Shown here one piece after another: positions 10,620 through 21,831 of a DNA stretch of 64,000 nt; within the stretch, counting starts at the first letter, position 1, and every line of letters begins with the position of its first letter. Below the pieces are notes generated by a model that ran no database searches, had not been told where the DNA came from, and saw only the letters and a list, made by a program, of their open reading frames with translations. Source of the stretch: Calamus simplicifolius. Its lineage: Eukaryota; Streptophyta; Magnoliopsida; Arecales; Arecaceae. The stretch covers positions 1,421,012 through 1,485,011 of the forward strand of contig UESW01004079.1 of the NCBI GenBank assembly GCA_900491605.1, in the 5' to 3' direction. Both the position numbers and the translations under genes were made by a program.

Positions 10620-12271
10620 ATTTCATTGCAGGAATGTCTTGTGGCCAAGAGATCAAAGAGAAAGTGGTATCTTGATAGTGGCTGCTCAAGACATATGACG
10701 GGTGACAAAGAAGAATTCATCACCCTTGAAGAAAAGAAAGGAGGAGTTGTTACGTTCGGTGATAATGGTAAAGGTCAGATTATGGGCCTTGGTAAAATCC
10801 GTATAACTCCATCCACTTTATAGATAATGTACTTTATGTTGATGGTTTGAAGCATAACTTAATTAGTATAAGCCAATTGTGCGATAAAGATTTTAAAGTA
10901 TCATTTGAAACCTCTTTCTGCACAGTATCTAATTCCATTGATAATAGCATTGTATTTACTGGTTATAGACATGGCAATGTTTACTTGGTTGATCTAGATA
11001 AATTATCTATGAGTGATCATTGCTTAATTGCTGATAATGCTAATATGAATGAAATTGGATGGTTATGGCATCGTAGATTAGGTCATGCAAGCACACACCT
11101 AATTTCAAAACTAATTAAAATGGACTTAGTTAAAGGGCTACCTAAAATAGATTTTGAAAACAACAAAATATGTGATGCATGTCAATTTGGAAAACAAACA
11201 AGAAGTTCTTTCAAATCTAAAAATGTTGTTTCAACTTCTAGGCCATTAGAGCTACTTCACATGGACCTTTTTGGACCAACTAGAACCACAAGTCTAGGAG
11301 GAAAGAAATATGGTCTTGTGATTGTAGATGATTACTCTAGATACACTTGGGTATTGTTTTTAGCTCACAAAGATGAGACTTTCTCGATATTCCTGAAATT
11401 CTTTAAGAAAGTCACAAATGAGAAAAACACTACCATAGTGTCTCTAAGAAGTGATCATGGAACTGAATTTGAAAATCACCTATTTGAAAATTTTTGTGCT
11501 GAAAATGGTATTAATCATAATTTTTCTGCACCTAGGACCCCACAACAAAATGGTGTTGTAGAAAGGAAAAATAGGACTTTAGAAGACATGGCCCGTACCA
11601 TGCTATGTGAAAGCAACCTACCAAAGTATTTTTGGGCGGAAGCTATAAACACGGCATGTTACATTTTAAATAGAGCCCTAATAAGACCAATACTTAAGAA
11701 AACACCTTATGAACTATGGCAAAACAGAAAACCTAATATTAGATATTTTCATGCATTTGGTTGTAAATGCTTTGTTCATAATAATGGTAAAAATAATTTA
11801 GGCAAATTTGATGCTAAATCTGATGAAGGAATATTCTTAGGATATTCAACAACTAGTAAAGCATATAGAGTATTTAACAAGAAAACTTTAGTTGTTGAAG
11901 AATCCATTCATGTAGTTTTTGATGAATCTTTAGCAACTCGTTCCGAAAAGTTTGATGATGAGGAAGATACAAACATAATTGAGAAAGATCTTGAAAAATT
12001 AAATATTGATGTATCTTCAGATCATGAGCAAGAAGCTAAAGATAATGATTCACCTAAGGATGATGATACTAACACTAATCATAATGATATGGATCTTCCT
12101 AGAGATTGGAGATACGCTTATAGTCACCCTAAGGAATTGATTATAGGTGATCCATCTCAAGGAATAAGAACTAGATCATCTATGAGAATATTAGTAATCA
12201 TCTTGCATTTGTATCACAAATTGAACCTAAAACTATTGAAGAAGCTGAAAAAGATAATAATTGGATGTTAG
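10617..12271 (+). pseudogene. Protease and integrase of SIRE copy A (frameshifted)
   Basis: The protease active site WYLDSGCSRHMTGD lies near 10660-10710; the frame is lost near 10820. The frame from 10847 carries the integrase zinc-binding region (LWHRRLGHASTHLISKL ... CDACQFGK, an HHCC finger). The catalytic core follows with HMDLFGPT, RSDHGTEF and PQQNGVVERKNRT, supplying Asp, Asp and Glu near 11260, 11450 and 11560. The C-terminus runs into an acidic region and ends in a frameshift at about 12180-12271, before RT. PR then INT ahead of RT defines Ty1/copia. Confidence 0.92.
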
Positions 12272-13748
12272 CTATGCAAGAAGAATTAAATCAATTTACT
12301 AGAAATAATGTATGGACATTAGTAGAAAGACCTAAAGATCATTCTGTTATAGGATCAAAATGGGTATTTAGAAATAAACTAGATGAAAATGGCATAGTAA
12401 TTAGAAACAAAGCTAGATTAGTTGCAAAAGGATATAATCAAGAAGAAGGTATTGATTTTGATGAAACCTTTGCACCAGTAGCTAGATTAGAAGCCATTAG
12501 ACTATTACTTGCATTTGCATGTCACATGAATTTCAACTTATTTCAAATGGATGTAAAAAGTGCTTTTTAAATGGATTTATAAATGAAGAAGTGTATGTAG
12601 AACAACCACCAGGTTTTGAAGATCATGAATTTTCAAATCACGTTTTTAAATTGCACAAAGCATTATATGGTTTGAAACAAGCACCTAGAGCATGGTATGA
12701 TAGATTAAGTAAATTCTTAATTGAAAATGATTTTATAAGAGGAAATGTAGATAAAACATTATTTTTGAAAAGAAAAGTAAAGATTTATTAGTAGTTCAAA
12801 TATATGTTGATGATATTATTTTTGGTGCTACTAACAATCTTCTATGTCAAGAATTTGCTAAGTTAATGCAGGGTGAGTTTGAAATGAGCATGATGGGAGA
12901 ACTCAACTTCTTCCTTGGACTCCAAATCAAACAAGAAAAGGAAGGGATTTTCATCAACCAAACCAAGTACACAAAGGAACTACTCAAAAAGTTTGGTATG
13001 GATTCAATGAAACCCCTTGGAACTCCAATGAGTCCTTCATGCAAATTAGACAAAGATGAGGAAGGTAAGAAAGTTGATCAAAGTATATCGAGGTATAATC
13101 GGATCCCTACTCTACTTAACTGCAAGTAGACCTGATATAATGTTCTCTGTTTGTCTATGTGCTAGATTTCAATCAGAACCTAAAGAATCTCACTTAATTG
13201 CTGTTAAAAGAATACTAAGATACTTAAATGGAACAAAAAATGTAGGCTTATGGTATTCTAGAGACTCAACATTGAACTTAATTGCATATTCTGATTCTGA
13301 TTATGCTGGATGTAAGTTAGATAGGAAAAGCACAAGTGGTGCATGCCAATTCTTAGGAAGTAACTTAATCTCATGGTTTAGCAAAAAGCAAAATTCAGTT
13401 GCATTATCAACTACTGAAGCTGAATATGTTGCAGCTGGAAGTTGCTGTGCTCAAATCCTATGGATTAAGCGACAACTTGAAGACTATGGTATCACACTTG
13501 ACAAAACACCTATAAAATGTGACAACACAAGTGCAATTAATCTAACAAAAAATCCAATTCAACATTCTAGAACAAAACACATAGAAATTAGATATCATTT
13601 TATTAGAGAACATGTAACGAATGGAGAAATATGTCTTGATTATGTTAATACTGAAGATCAATTAGCTGATATATTTACAAAACCCTTGAGTGAAGAAAGA
13701 TTCTGTTATCTTAGAGGAGAGTTAGGGATTTGTGATCCATTAGAATGA
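12265..13748 (+). pseudogene. Reverse transcriptase and RNase H of SIRE copy A (frameshifted)
   Basis: RT blocks in order: NVWTLVERP, GSKWVFRNKLDENG, KARLVAKGYNQEEGIDF, FAPVARLEAIR and QMDVKSAF; a frameshift near 12560 follows. Then LYGLKQAPRAWYDRL, another shift near 12775, the catalytic box YVDDIIFGAT (near 12803-12832) and LNFFLGLQIKQ. A last shift near 13075 precedes RNase H: AYSDSDYAGC, KQNSVALSTTEAEYVAAG and ADIFTKPL. The stop at 13746-13748 ends pol. About four frameshifts in 1.5 kb make it non-functional as written. Confidence 0.92.
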
Positions 13749-13931
13749 TTTTGAAACCCCTAAGAAAAATTATCTAGAACTCTGTCTACTCTTTGATCTT
13801 TAAGGAAATCTTATCTAGAATTCATATCTAATTGATCTATTAAAATCCAATGATTTTTTATCAATTTTATGATCAATATCCGGACACATTTCAGATTCTC
13901 TGAAACTTTATGTTTTTGCTCTGAAATGGTC

Positions 13932-14133
13932 TCGGAGCCGACTCGGTCAGTATCGGAGTCGACTCCATGTTTCTGCTGAAACTCTGGAGCCGACCCCATC
14001 TCTGTGCGAGTCGACTCCACTTCGGGATAGATTTCTGTGACTACCCGGAGTCGACCCCACACTTTGCGGGAGCCGACTCGAAGTGGTCCCAGGTCGATTT
14101 ATCTAGGGCAGAGTCGACTCCTCGTTCACTTCT
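13932..14133 (+). promoter_or_regulatory. Internal GAGTCGAC cluster upstream of the env-position gene
   Basis: Seven GAG(T/C)CGAC motifs occur between the end of pol and the ATG at 14224. They match the motif cluster in the LTR U3. Copy B conserves the cluster at 37888-38075. It may be a duplicated promoter segment serving the downstream gene; this is inference. Confidence 0.5.
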
Positions 14134-14223
14134 ATCTCTCAAATCATTCAAATACTCTCTCCAAAATTTTTCCTAACCTACCAAATCCTTAGAAATCCTT
14201 GATTAACCTTTCCACTAAATCAA

Positions 14224-15626
14224 ATGGCTCCTAAAACCCGTGGTTCTAGCCTTGGAGCGGCCGGGATGAAAAGGAAGAAGGCGGTGAAGAAGACTGTGAG
14301 GCGTCCCGCTCGCGAACCCTCTCCGAGCATGGATTCCACCTCATCCTCTTCAACTCCGAGTGCTTCTCCTACTACGGCCACATCTCAGGTAGACCGTCTA
14401 GCCGATAGAGTGATTACAACCGGGAGAAAGGTTGATTTTGAACTATTTGAGGCAGAAGGTTTTCTTGTGGGGAGACAGTTAATTGAAATGGGATGGGAGA
14501 AAATATGTTCTTTAGATTGTCCAACCTACCCAGCCCTGGTTAAAGAATTTTATAAAAATCTGTCAAGAGGAGACAATGGATTAGTCAGCATCATTAGAGG
14601 AAATAGAATAAATGTGACAGTGGATTTACTCTCAAGACTGTTGGAACTTCCAGTGTCTGGTACTTCTACTTTTTCACCTGATGATAGGAGCCCAGCTCTA
14701 TCAAGATTGCTAAATAAAGAAATTGTTGGTTTTGAAGAAGTCCATGCAAATCAACTATCCTTGGAATTAAGACTTCTCCATAACATTTGTAGTAGGATTC
14801 TATTCCCTAAGATTGGGAGATTTGATTATGTTTCTGAGAGAGATATCTTTGTTATGGATGCTATAGTGACTGGAAGACCTATCAATCTTCCGAACATGAT
14901 AATTTGGTACATTGCTGACTGTGGGAGCAAGAGGAAATCTAGTCTACCCTATGGCATGATATTAACTAAGATCTTTCAAAGCCAAGGGATAATCATTTCC
15001 GATAGTGAGCCAATGAGAAATTTGAGACACACTGATTACTATAGTTTGGCTACTATTCATAGAATGGGATTTGTGAAGAAGGATGGCAGATGGGAAAGGA
15101 AAAGTATGTTGGAAGATAGAGCCGCTGATGTTGAGGCACCTGGACCTTCAGTTAGACATTCATCTCCTGTACCTCCTAGCTCTTCTGTTCCAGTTCCGCC
15201 CCTTCTCCTGCTCCGATGGTTGATCAGTCATCTTCTTCATCAGTCGGTTTTTCAGATCTTCAGTTAATGCAGCTCAAGAGTCTTCTTGATGATCAGGCGG
15301 ATAAATTGAAGACTGAGTTTGACAATAAATTCATGAATCTTAAAGAAACTCTCTATTCATTAGATGATCGGATCACCAAGATTGAATCTACTCTTAGCTC
15401 CTCTACTGAGTCTTTAAGTGGTGATCTAAAGAATATTTTTGAAGAACTTAAAGACATTTGTGGAGATGGTGAGACTTATGCAAAGTGCAATGCCGAACTT
15501 CAAGACAAGATTTTAACTGCTTGTACTTTTGTGGATGAAAGACTGAAAGATTATGTTAAGCTTCAAACTGATGGAATGAAGAACATTATAGATCACTTAA
15601 CAAGAATTGTAAGGACACATTTTTGA
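14224..15626 (+). pseudogene. Env-position gene of SIRE copy A (frameshifted)
   Basis: An ATG at 14224 opens a protein of about 465 residues split by one frameshift near 15195-15215. The N-terminus is Lys/Arg/Ser-rich (MAPKTRGSSLGAAG). The middle (about residues 60-290) is a globular region resembling the putative plant transposon protein family found after pol in SIRE-type elements. A Ser/Pro linker follows, and the C-terminal 135 residues look coiled-coil (DLQLMQLKSLLDDQADKL, RITKIESTL). I see no signal peptide and no convincing transmembrane segment, so a true envelope is not supported. The function is unknown. Copy B carries a more damaged version at 36428-37789. Confidence 0.75.
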
Positions 15627-16163
15627 TGTAATAAATGTTTAGTCTTTGCAATGTAATGAAATTTATATTATGTTTTACATTTTGATACAATGATGTAATG
15701 AAAAGTCAGTTTTGAATGTTCAATGTAGTCTGAGTTTGAATGTACTTCTCCTATTTATCAATGAATCTCAGTTCTTGTTAAAACATATCTTAAATCATGA
15801 ATGTGATTATGTTTGATGCTTCTCTACCTTTTTGTTGATAACAAAAAAGGGGGAGAGTTTTATATACATAACTATATGCATGGGAGAAATTAAACGAATG
15901 TTATTATATGCATATAATAAATAATTGAATGAGAGAAAAGGAAGTAATAATTAAACATTACACATACAGTGAATGAATGAAAAAGCAATTTAGATGAAAA
16001 GGCTGAATTTTGACATTAAACTGTGTATAAGCTTAAATTGAATGAATGGAATATTTATTTGAGTTTCATAGGGGGAGCTACCTCATTCAGGGGGAGCCTA
16101 ACTATGAAAATAAAATAAATTCTTTAATTAATCATGCATATACTCAATGTTTTTGTCATCATC
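15627..16163 (+). other. AT-rich spacer between env-position gene and polypurine tract
   Basis: No coding signal is visible. It contains GGGGGAG-type purine blocks near 15848, 16072 and 16091, which resemble spare polypurine tracts. Copy B has the counterpart at about 36025-36427. Confidence 0.5.
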
Positions 16164-16177
16164 AAAAAGGGGGAGAT
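16164..16177 (+). other. Polypurine tract of SIRE copy A
   Basis: AAAAAGGGGGAGAT directly precedes the 3' LTR start and would prime plus-strand synthesis. Confidence 0.85.
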
Positions 16178-17847
16178 TGTTGGGGAGATTGTTGAGAAAT
16201 TGTTGCCCCAATCTTATTGATTTTGATGATTACCAAAAGCCATGAGTATATTAAAAGATGCAATGAATTTATTTACATGAGCAATGAATTTATTTATAAT
16301 AATCAATGAGTATGTTAAGTATGACTTTAATCAATTTGAAAGTAACTTCAAGCTCCATGTTTAAGCTTTCAAAAAGAAATTTTTATACTTCATATCTCAA
16401 TCAATGAGTTTTTGGAACATTTCTTGAATTGATTCCTAATGACAATTTTATTGTATTCAAGTCAAAAATTGATTTAAAATTAATCTGGAACGAATTTCAA
16501 AGTCAATCAGAAAATTCTCTGATTTTTGATACGTTCCGGAGCCGACTCTAGAGTTTCAGAGTCGACTCCACTCAGTATACAGAGATGTCTGTTTGTCTCG
16601 AGTCGACCCCTGTGATTTCTCGAGTCGACCCCGATTTTGTCGAGCCGACTCCATGACTGTGTGAGTCGACTCCGCTCAGACACCAGAGAATTATTTTTCT
16701 GAGCACTTCTCGAGTCGACCCCTTGCTTTTCATGAGTCGACCCCCGACTGTCAGGAGTCGACACCTTATTTTTGTTGAGTCGACCCCTTAACTTTCTGAA
16801 TGTTTCTATTTTTGGCATCGCGTCTTCGAGCCGACTCGCCTAAAGTTGGAGCCGACTCCAACAAATCTGGGCGTGATTTTTCTGAATGCCAACTCAGCGT
16901 CAACGGTAAGATTTTTCAATAACGGCTAGATTTCTTTGTGTCTAACGACTATATTTTCGCAGAGTCTATAAATAGAGAGGCCGTTTTCAAATCAAAAAGA
17001 TATACAAATCAAGAGAGAAAAAGAAAAATCTTTCAGAAAAAGAGGAAAAACAGAGCGTCATTTGAAAAATCCGAGATTCAAAAATAGAGTGAAAGAAAAG
17101 GTGTGAAATCAAAGGAGACTTCATCTGTGCTCAAGTTCATCAATCCAAGAAAGTCTAGAAGAAAATCCAAGAGCCATTCAAGAGCAAATCAAGAGATTTT
17201 CAACATTCAAAGAAAGGAAGAAAAAGCTCAAATCAACTCCAACATTCAATCCGTGAAGAATCTGAGCTGAGGCCCGATTCCACACTTCAAAGGAGTTGAG
17301 GAAAAGAAGAAAAGAAGAAAAGCCTGCACTCAAATCAAATCTAAACAGGCCCTTCTAAACCTTGCTTTTATTTTGAAATATCTGCTCTAAAGGAGCTGTT
17401 TTGTATTAAACTCATATTTTATCTTGTGGTTTACTAATTCAATCAGAGGGTTGAATTAGTGGAGGTAGTGTACCTCTTCACAAGCTAAGGTTAGCTTGTG
17501 TGTTGGGTTTTGTGCTGGTGAGCCCGTGTAAAACCGGCTGGGTTCGTTGTGATCCCGAAAAAACAACAAGTTTGGGTTGTAAGCTTGTAAAACAACTCGA
17601 CTGTAATCGAGGTGATTATAGTGTGGACCCAAGTGGAGCTTGGGAGTGGACGTAGGTGTTGGATACACCGAACCACTATAAAATCTCTGTGTTTGCCGTG
17701 CTTATTTATCTCTCTCTCTTGCTATCGTGCTTTAACTTGAATTAATTGTTTACATCCTCTCATCAATAGTTTAAATTACTTTAAAAGGCTTATTTTTTAA
17801 AGCACCCAATTCATCCTCCCCCTCTTGGGTTGCCATTTGGGCCAACA
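16178..17847 (+). repeat. 3' LTR of SIRE copy A
   Basis: The LTR is 1670 bp, TGTTGGGGAG...GGGCCAACA, nearly identical to the 5' LTR. Differences are scattered single-base substitutions and small indels, for example near the 3' end (CCCCCCC versus TCCTCCC). Confidence 0.97.
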
Positions 17848-17852
17848 AAGAC
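17848..17852. other. Target-site duplication AAGAC, right copy (SIRE copy A)
   Basis: An exact copy of 7139-7143. The interrupted 142-bp repeat (GTTCAAGACCCTAAGG) resumes across it. Confidence 0.95.
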
Positions 17853-18065
17853 CCTAAGGCTCCATAACCAGTCGAGTCACCCCTCGCAGCAATTCCCAAA
17901 CCCCCGAGATGGTTCAAAAGGAGCTCGTCGGCATCGCGGCTCATGGGACACCACTCGGCCCCAGCCCGGTGGTGCCCTCGAGTAGGTTCAAGACCCTAAG
18001 GCTTCGTAACCGGTCGAGTCGCCCCTCGCAGTGGTTCCTAAACCTTCGAGACGGTTCAAAAGGAA
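17848..18065 (+). repeat. 142-bp tandem repeat of the gypsy element (right part)
   Basis: About 1.5 further units continue the array broken by SIRE copy A (GACCCTAAGGCTCC, GGTTCAAAAGGAGCTCG, CATGGGACACCACTCGGCC). At 18061-18130 two short copies of AGGAACATGATGACTCTCAA type follow, then the sequence becomes unique up to the antisense gene. Confidence 0.85.
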
Positions 18066-18748
18066 CCTGATGACTCTCAACTCTCAGGTCACCCTTCGGG
18101 GTTCAAAAGGAACATGATGACTCTCAACTCTCAGGTCATTCTCCAGGACTCAAGAGGCTTCTGACAGCCACGATTTTGCCTCAGTGGCCCAAAATCTACC
18201 TCAATGGACAATGGCTAATTGGTTGGTGGGCATCCACTTCTGGGTTCGGCCCCGACCTCGAGCTGTTCGCCCAGGCCTCATCCTAGTTGGCCTCGCCCCG
18301 GCTCTTCCCTTCAACTTCGGCCTCGGCACATAAATTCCCGAGGCAGTTCAGGGTTAGGGCTCATCGGCACTATGACTAAAAAGATATCACTCGGTCCTGC
18401 GCCATCCCCAACGGACTTCGCCCACCCGAGTAGCCTTCGGAACCAATCACCAAGGCGCCCCTATGAGTTCAACAGCTTCGCGCCTGTCCAGGCGGTTCCC
18501 TAAGTTCACGGGCCTGGTTAGCGGCATGGATCTTCGCGGACTTGTTCAAGTCACTCTCAAGCCTAAGTTTGGGAATCTACCGCAGCACCTCCAACACACA
18601 TGATACTTACAACCAAGAAAGTGAGGCATTTGAAGAATAACTCCCTTTTCATTGAATATCTTAGAATGATTACAAAATTTGACCTAGGGTCAGTTATAAA
18701 AGGAAAAGGGAAAAATACAAAGTGCAGAAAACAAAAATGCAAGCTGTT

Positions 18749-21261
18749 TCAGGGCTCGCTCGGCCTCGGCTCCTCTCTGTCCTCTTCCTCCTCCATCGGT
18801 TCTTCGCCAAGATCCCCGGGCTGGATCTTTTCAAGATTGGAGCTGTTAATATTAAGGGTCGTAGACGCTTTTGCCTTGCAAAGTTCGAAGCCCTTCACAT
18901 AGACATCAAAGCTGGCCTCGATAACTTCCTGCTCAAACTCCGCCGAGGCCTCAAAACTGGCGATGACATTAGTCACCCTGGCCTCGGCCTCCTAGATATG
19001 TGCCTTCGCCCTGTCTTTGGTCTCCCGGATTCATGTTTCGGCCCTGGCCTCAGCCTCCCTAGCACGCGCCTCGGCTTCCCAGGCCCTACTTTTTGCCACC
19101 TCGGTGCGGTCCTTGGCTTCATGAGCATGGGCCTCCGCCCCGACCCGCTCGTGCCCAGCATTGACCGCTGCTGCCTCCACCACAGTGACTCTCTCCACTG
19201 CCGCCTGAGTCTCGCCCATCGCCACGTCGACCCAGCTTTCCATATATTGGAGCTGGCGGAGTAGCTCCTCTATCCTAACCCTGGCCGACTCTAGTCTGGA
19301 TGAGACGAGGGCCAGTTGGGCCTCGGTCGCAGAGGCTCGGCCGCCTTCAGTCTCGGCCCAGCACTCTACTTTCTTTATTCGGCCACCCAGGTCCTCTTTC
19401 CGGGCCTTGGCCTCCTCCTGCAGCTGGGCCAGTCCGCGCACCAGCAAATCCTCCGAATGGGACATTGCTGCGTGGAGGGCGAAGACCCCATTAGCCAGTT
19501 GCATCAAAAGAAAAAGCTCGTCAGCTGCAAGTCAACCAAAACATGTAAAAAAGAAACCAGTTTCAGGGAAATACCTGGAGCACGTTCACCATTACCATGT
19601 CGAGGACGGCGGCATGGGACAGTCGCCCCATCTCCTTATCGATTTCTAGGCATCGCACCCCTGATAGCAGGACGGCTGCCTGCCCGGCATCCCCCATGGT
19701 GATCAGTTTGGGTGCTGGCTGTGCCGGCTGCTCCGGTGTCTCATCAATTGGCCGATGAACCGAATGAGTTGCGAGCCATCGGGACGAGCTCCCCAGCTCG
19801 GCTCTATGCCTGCTGGACCTTCTCGCCCCGACATCTGGCCTCCTCGGCCCAGCATCGGACCTCCTGGCAGCGGTCTCCCCCTCCCCGATAGCTGGGGGTG
19901 CCCTCTTTGCCTCCGGCTCGACGGGAGCCGGAGGGCTTCTAACAATTGCAACCTGCCCCACCTCAGCTAAATCGGCGGCGGCAGGGACTTCCTCCTCAGG
20001 ATCCAAAACCACCATGACAGTCTCAGTGGTGGTCGGGATCTCCCCCTCTTCCGTCTCGGCCCCAGTTGACCCGGGGGCTACTCCTTCAGCCGGTACCTCC
20101 TTAACCAGCTCTTCCATAGGCGTTGGGGCTGCGGGGGTTTCTAAGGTCTGGGCCGGTTCGACATGGGCTCCTCTCCGTGCCCTCTTGGCTGGCCTCGCCT
20201 GCTCGCCGGTCGCCAACCTCTTTTGGTGCGCGACGACCTCAAATTTCTCCACAGGAATCCTCATTGCTGCACAAGAAACACACATCAGTACCAAAAAAAA
20301 AAAGAAGAAGAAGAGGGGGGGGGGGGGGGGTGAAGAAATGAATGGCAAAATGCGCAAGGGCAATGCCCAGCCGAGGGCGAGAGGAATAGGTTTCTATGCT
20401 CACCGACTGCCGGGGCCAACTCGGCCTCATATAAGTTCTCCTCGGACAAGAGATCCTTGTAGGAAGGGATCTGGGAAGATGAGAAGTGGTGGAAGAGTTC
20501 CTCATCCTTATCACTCACAGCCGAATTCTCGTTGGAGCTGACGTTTGGCTCCCCCCAGTCAGTCCTCACTCCCTCCACATGGACAAAAAGGAATCGAGAT
20601 TTTTACCCCCTAATTTTGGATGGAAGACCTAAAGGAAGGGCCCTACCCGGCCTAGCGATGAACACCCACCAGGCCCCCTCACCCTGGCGGCGGAGCTTCT
20701 AGAAGGCTCGAAACAAAGACAGGCTGGCCACGGAGTCCTGGAAATGACAAAGAATGATGAAGGCGCAGAAGATCCGAATCGAGTTCGAAGTCAACTGCAC
20801 GGGCGCTAGCCTATATCTATTTAATAGGTTTAGAAAGAAGGAGTGGAAAGGAAGATGCAGCCCGCACCGAAAGAACTCTTCATACAGAGCAACCCGACCC
20901 GGGAGGACGGAGGTCACTCTATCTTCAGGTCCTGGCCTGGACAGATGGATAAAGTTGGGGACCCTATACATGACCCTAAGGGCCTCTACCTCTTCAGGGG
21001 TCATGGTGGAGGCAATCCCCCCGGCCCTGCCGGGTCAAGGCTAGCTGCCGGAGGAGATGCCAGATGACGGGAGGAAAGAGGAACTGCTCTCACTGGGGGA
21101 GTTTGGGTGGATGGTTGGTCACTCGCCCCCGGCCAGTCGCGGATCGTGATCCCACCTAACGGCCGATGCATTTGGCTGACAGTCGAAGTGCAGCCCTCAC
21201 CAGGGGAAAGGGATGACTCTACCACTGGTCTCTTACCCTCTTTAATGGCCCTACGGTCCAT
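18749..21261 (-). pseudogene. Antisense PF04195-type gene of the Tat-like gypsy element
   Basis: The gene lies opposite to gag-pol, between pol and the 3' LTR. The core at 21004-20600 reads YRVPNFIHLSRP, DRVTSVLPGRVALYEEFF and LPFHSFFLNLLNRY, then GEGAWWVFIARPG. This matches my memory of Pfam PF04195 (putative gypsy type transposon). TAG at 20701-20699 and an in-frame TAA near 20605 interrupt it. Splicing is supported: a GTGAGC donor near 20405 joins GCAG at about 20262, keeping the frame into MRIPVEKFEV. The middle is Ala/Pro/Glu-rich with a basic KRARR patch, and the C-terminus (19507-18749) is a long Ala/Glu/Arg-rich coiled coil. Function unknown; antisense genes are known in some Tat elements. 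Confidence 0.75.
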
Positions 21262-21831
21262 GGATCAAAGGTTAAGGGTGAAAAATGGAAACCAACCTGG
21301 AAGTTATTAAGAAGACGAAGGCTGAAGGTCTCGGATCGCAGGGGAGCTCAAGGAGGAAGAAGGCAAGGAGGCAATTGCAGTGTAAAGCTCTACCCCAAAC
21401 CCATGGAGCGCCTTTTATACCCTAGTCTCAAATCGCATCGCCCAAGAATTCGCCACGTGGCCTTCACTTGTTGTGCCGAGTCCTCAGGCGCCGGTCATTT
21501 CTCCCATGCCCGAGGTGCACCGCCTCGATTCCGCAAAGGAGCAGGATCCCCGACCAATGATAATGCTTGAAAAGCGGGGAAGCAATGATGGCGCCTACCT
21601 TTTTTCCATCCCTCGAGAAGCACCTCCTTTGGGATGACCGGAGCCGACATCAACTCCCACCTACCGCATGATTACGGAAGATTTTTGAAACAACATCGCC
21701 TCGGGAGGGCGCGCCGGCTTACCCGCCATTAAAGGCGCTGTAACTGGTCATTAATTTTTGAATCTTCGTGCCCCTTTCGCCCAAAGGATAGCTTGCACGT
21801 GGCCCTTCGCGCTCAGGAGCAGGGGGGCATC
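21262..21831 (+). other. Spacer before the gypsy 3' LTR
   Basis: GC-rich spacer with no coding signal that I trust. It ends in a purine tract, CAGGAGCAGGGGGG (about 21814-21827), the likely polypurine tract. It would also hold the promoter of the antisense gene, but I see no clear TATA box on the minus strand. Confidence 0.5.

Larger units (their letters stand above)
7144..17847 (+). mobile_element. SIRE-type Ty1/copia retrotransposon, copy A
   Basis: A complete element runs LTR (7144-8809), tRNA-iMet primer site, gag, PR-INT-RT-RNase H in copia order, an env-position gene, polypurine tract and LTR (16178-17847). Five-base duplications AAGAC flank it. The LTRs start TGTT and end AACA. The large size (10.7 kb), long LTRs, two gag zinc knuckles and the extra gene after pol point to the SIRE/Maximus lineage. 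The LTRs differ at roughly 20 places by eye (about 1%), so the insertion is recent, yet gag-pol has about eight frameshifts. Confidence 0.95.

Noticed and set aside
14224..15626. Env-position gene as a true retroviral envelope
   Set aside because: No signal peptide, fusion peptide or transmembrane anchor is visible.
19031..19702. Plus-strand open frames opposite the antisense coiled-coil gene
   Set aside because: The minus-strand frame has the coiled-coil pattern and joins PF04195-like exons; the plus frames are its shadow.
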